From: DIGJ01 sp036658435
Lineage (GTDB): Bacteria; Bacillota; Clostridia; Lachnospirales; Lachnospiraceae
Assembly (NCBI GenBank): GCA_036658435.1
Contig: JAVXEO010000034.1
Span: 1 to 24,835, forward strand
Length of the DNA: 24,835 nucleotides
Direction: 5' to 3'
Shown here in pieces: positions 22,884 through 24,835 of the stretch (the stretch's first letter is position 1; each line of letters opens with the position of its first letter). Under the pieces are notes generated by a model. That model ran no database searches. It was not told where the DNA came from and worked only from the letters and a program-made list of their open reading frames with translations. A program made the translations under genes and the position numbers.

Positions 22884-23918
22884 CTATTTTGTCCTTCTAC
22901 TAAACGTTTTGATTACATTGGTAGCCAGCTTATTGGAACCAAGATTATCTACAAGTTCCCCCAGCCCATTTGCAACCGTATTTTCAGGATCTTCTGCCAC
23001 ATTAACTTTTAATGCTGTTTCATGGGTAAACAACTTATCAAAATCACGTAATTTTGCAGTGCCGCCCGTTAAATAAATGCCGGAGCGATAAATATCTGCG
23101 GAAATTTCAGGTGGAGTGCGTTCTAAAATAACACGTACGGATTCAATAATGGAAATAAGATGTTCATTGACTACTTCATTTATTTCCTCTGAAAAGATTT
23201 CCATTTCGCAGGGAAGCCCAGTTACAACATTACGGCCACATACAAAAATACTTTCTTTTTCCTGAGGAAATGCCGATACCAAATTCATCTTAATGTATTC
23301 GGATGTACGGTCTCCAATTACAAGATTATAACGCTTTTTAACAAATAATTTAATGGACTCGTCTATCTTTCTGCCACCAATGGGAATAAGTTTGCTTAAA
23401 ACGATTCCTCCAAGAGAAAGAATGGAAATTTCGGTTGTTTCAGAACCGGAATCCACCGTTAATATTCCATGTGCGTGATAGATATCAAGACCCATACCCA
23501 GTGCAGCTGCCAGTGGCTTTTCTACCATGCCGATGGTCTTACTTTTGGCATTTGAATTGGCAATCAAGTCATGAAACGATTTTTTTTCCACTTCTGTGAT
23601 ATCCGTTGGCACTGCAATTAAGAATTCATTTGAAGTCCCTAAACTATTTTTTTTACCAATTAAATCCACTAAAAAATGATTTAAAAGCATCTGCATATGT
23701 TCGATTTCTGCAATTACTCCAAATTTCACAGGATAAGAAACACTAATGTTAATGGGTGCTTTTTCATACATTTCATTGGCTTCATTTCCGGCAGCGATTA
23801 AAGTCTTTTTATTTGCTATGGCGATGGCATTCTTTTGATCTAGGACAATGCCCTCTCCCTTTTTATATATTTTAATATTGTTGGTGCCTAAATCTATTCC
23901 AAATACTTTTTTTGACAT
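22884..23918 (-). CDS. mreB: MreB-family actin-like protein
   Basis: 344 residues, the normal length. The actin-fold marks are phosphate-1 loop FGIDLGTNN (6-14), Glu133 in EKPLAAALG, phosphate-2 loop and the adenosine motif LTGGTAKL. MreB forms membrane-bound filaments that orient RodA/PBP2 synthesis. Phosphate-2 is divergent: DSGSETT (156-162), where MreB usually has DIGGGTT; the adenosine loop GGTAKL also differs from the usual GGGA. The first Asp, Gly and Thr are kept, so nucleotide binding is plausible but perhaps altered. The start overlaps the radC stop (TAATG), and mreC follows. Confidence 0.9.
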   Translation of the reverse strand: MSKKVFGIDLGTNNIKIYKKGEGIVLDQKNAIAIANKKTLIAAGNEANEMYEKAPINISVSYPVKFGVIAEIEHMQMLLNHFLVDLIGKKNSLGTSNEFLIAVPTDITEVEKKSFHDLIANSNAKSKTIGMVEKPLAAALGMGLDIYHAHGILTVDSGSETTEISILSLGGIVLSKLIPIGGRKIDESIKLFVKKRYNLVIGDRTSEYIKMNLVSAFPQEKESIFVCGRNVVTGLPCEMEIFSEEINEVVNEHLISIIESVRVILERTPPEISADIYRSGIYLTGGTAKLRDFDKLFTHETALKVNVAEDPENTVANGLGELVDNLGSNKLATNVIKTFSRRTK

Positions 23919-24616
23919 TACAAAAATCCTTTCTGTTTTAAACTGATATATTTATTATCACCAATTATTACATGATCCATAAGTTTAATTCCAATTAAGA
24001 TACCGACTTCTTTTATTCTTTCGGTAATCAATAAGTCTGCACTACTTGGCTCTGGATCTCCACTAGGATGATTATGAACCAGAATGATATTAACTGCTCC
24101 ATATCGAAGCGCTTCAATAAAGACTTCCCTTGGCGATAAAAGAGAACTATTTACCGTACCAACCGAAATTTCTATTTCCTGAAGACGTTTGCTTTTTGAG
24201 TTAAGCAAAAGCAAAACAACTTTTTCCACTTCTAAATGACGCATGTCCTGCATATAATAGTCAGCAATGACATCCGGACTTTGAAAATATAAGGTGTCTT
24301 CCATATTTGCCTTTGCCATTCGCTTTGTTAATTCTGCAACTGCATGAATCTGAATGGCTTTTACTTTACCGATTCCATTTATTTTCATTAGTTCTGGAAG
24401 GGTCAAATGTCGAATTCCTAAAAGTCCCGGAAATTCCTTATGTGCCGATAATACCTGAATGGCTACTTCCACAGAACGTTCGGTTCGTGAACCTGTCCGA
24501 ATAATAATGGCCAGTAATTCCGCATCGGAAAGTGCAAAAGCACCATATCGTTCTAATTTTTCATAAGGTCTCTCTGAATGTGGTAAATTTTTAATTGTTA
24601 TGTGTGTGTTTTCCAA
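23918..24616 (-). CDS. radC: RadC-family (JAMM/MPN+) protein
   Basis: 232 residues from the chosen start. Residues about 1-100 contain a helix-hairpin-helix-like region (INGIGKVKA). The C-terminal MPN+ domain carries the zinc-site motif HNHPSGDPEPSSAD. RadC was once tied to DNA repair, but its role is unresolved. I use the TTG at 24616 because AAGGAGT lies 6 bases upstream and the protein then begins shortly before the conserved NLPHSERPYEKL; an upstream GTG (24646) would add ten residues. It heads the morphogenesis operon, with its stop overlapping the mreB start. Confidence 0.9.
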   Translation of the reverse strand: MENTHITIKNLPHSERPYEKLERYGAFALSDAELLAIIIRTGSRTERSVEVAIQVLSAHKEFPGLLGIRHLTLPELMKINGIGKVKAIQIHAVAELTKRMAKANMEDTLYFQSPDVIADYYMQDMRHLEVEKVVLLLLNSKSKRLQEIEISVGTVNSSLLSPREVFIEALRYGAVNIILVHNHPSGDPEPSSADLLITERIKEVGILIGIKLMDHVIIGDNKYISLKQKGFL

Positions 24617-24622
24617 TCGTGT

Positions 24623-24629
24623 ACTCCTT
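24623..24629 (-). promoter_or_regulatory. Ribosome-binding site favouring the TTG start of radC
   Basis: AAGGAGT on the minus strand, 6 bases before the TTG at 24614-24616. No site is seen before the GTG at 24644-24646. Confidence 0.6.
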
Positions 24630-24672
24630 ACTTTGCCCGTGTACACCGACTATCCATTCAACTCCACATTAC

Positions 24673-24701
24673 ATTCTAGCACAAAAGGACTTCTTTGTAT
24701 A
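24673..24701 (-). promoter_or_regulatory. Possible promoter of the radC-mre-min operon
   Basis: On the minus strand, TATACA (24696-24701) and TAGAAT (24673-24678) are separated by 17 bases. Transcription would start about 50 bases before the radC TTG. The element overlaps the hairpin at 24682-24731. Confidence 0.5.
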
Positions 24702-24731
24702 CCCGAAATTTCCGACAAATAAGTCCTTTTG
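24682..24731 (-). terminator. Hairpin after the partial upstream gene
   Basis: CAAAAGGACTT (24682-24692) pairs with AAGTCCTTTTG (24721-24731); TTTGT/ACAAA continues the stem after one mismatch. On the minus strand it begins 12 bases after the stop of the partial gene and ends in TTTTG. Probable terminator with a modest T-run. Confidence 0.6.
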
Positions 24732-24743
24732 CAAACATAATTT

Positions 24744-24835
24744 TTATAATTGAATTAAGTTTTTCTCGTATAATTTTTGCATTGACATTAAAATTCCAAA
24801 CTTTGCATGATACCAAGTTAAGCCACCTTGAAAGT
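24744..24835 (-). CDS. C-terminal tail of an unidentified protein (5' partial)
   Basis: On the minus strand, one frame reads from the window edge to a TAA at 24744-24746: 29 residues beginning FQGGLTWYHAKFG and ending NLIQL. The composition (Trp, His, Tyr, Gly) looks like real protein, and a hairpin follows the stop at the expected distance. The fragment is too short for me to name a family. Confidence 0.55.
   Translation of the reverse strand, partial: FQGGLTWYHAKFGILMSMQKLYEKNLIQL

Noticed and set aside
24618..24646. Repeated CGTGTAC and palindrome GTGTACAC before radC as a regulator site
   Set aside because: Short, only two copies, no match to a box I know (it is not a LexA-type box).
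24677..24835. Second open minus-strand frame at the right edge ending near 24677
   Set aside because: It runs through the terminator hairpin and the promoter; the other frame stops at 24744 before the hairpin and has more protein-like composition.

Overview
This is a low-GC, Gram-positive (Bacillota) chromosomal window. The gene order and protein variants fit Clostridia, most likely Lachnospiraceae. The main clues are a SepF/YlmH/DivIVA cluster, MinCDE with MinE, an oversized PBP2, and a morphogenesis operon that runs from radC to a lipoprotein D-Ala-D-Ala carboxypeptidase. The taxonomic call is inference from family knowledge. No tRNA, rRNA, CRISPR array, insertion sequence or prophage was seen.

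Left part (1-5.4 kb). A multidomain sulfur-handling flavoprotein (CoA-disulfide-reductase type fused to rhodanese, TusA and DsrE domains) is cut by the window start. It converges on a XerS-like single tyrosine recombinase. Just upstream of that recombinase is a 56-bp imperfect palindrome whose centre resembles the streptococcal/lactococcal difSL site. A short LemA-like membrane protein and a secreted protein with InlB-type repeats follow on the plus strand. Genes left of about 5.3 kb mostly point right and nearly all genes after it point left, as expected near a replication terminus.

Middle (5.3-13.4 kb). An orphan BlaI-family repressor has a near-consensus promoter overlapped by an operator-like dyad. 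Next is a nine-gene minus-strand operon, read from 13.3 kb to 6.1 kb: HlyD-like membrane adaptor, yggS, sepF, yggT, ylmH, divIVA, aroB, lspA, rluD-like. It starts at a TATAAT box and ends at a strong hairpin terminator. It joins Z-ring and septum-site factors to lipoprotein processing, the shikimate pathway and pseudouridylation.

Spacer (13.4-14.2 kb). A DUF378 two-helix membrane protein (plus strand) and a small P-loop protein (minus strand) share a bidirectional terminator.

Right part (14.2-24.7 kb). An eleven-gene minus-strand operon, read from 24.6 kb to 14.3 kb, contains radC, mreB, mreC, mreD, PBP2, minC, minD, minE, rodA, mgsA and a dacA-type lipoprotein carboxypeptidase. Junctions are tight and two are TAATG/TGATG overlaps, so elongation (Mre/RodA/PBP2) and division-site selection (Min) are probably co-transcribed. 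The last 92 bases hold the C-terminal tail of an unidentified minus-strand gene.

Two runs of ten N lie inside genes, at 12433 and 14965. In both cases, deleting the Ns plus a 2-3 base duplicated flank restores a seamless reading frame. They look like assembly joins, not biological breaks. The most interesting signals are the dif-like palindrome beside xerS and the BlaI promoter/operator. No wholly new multigene system is evident.
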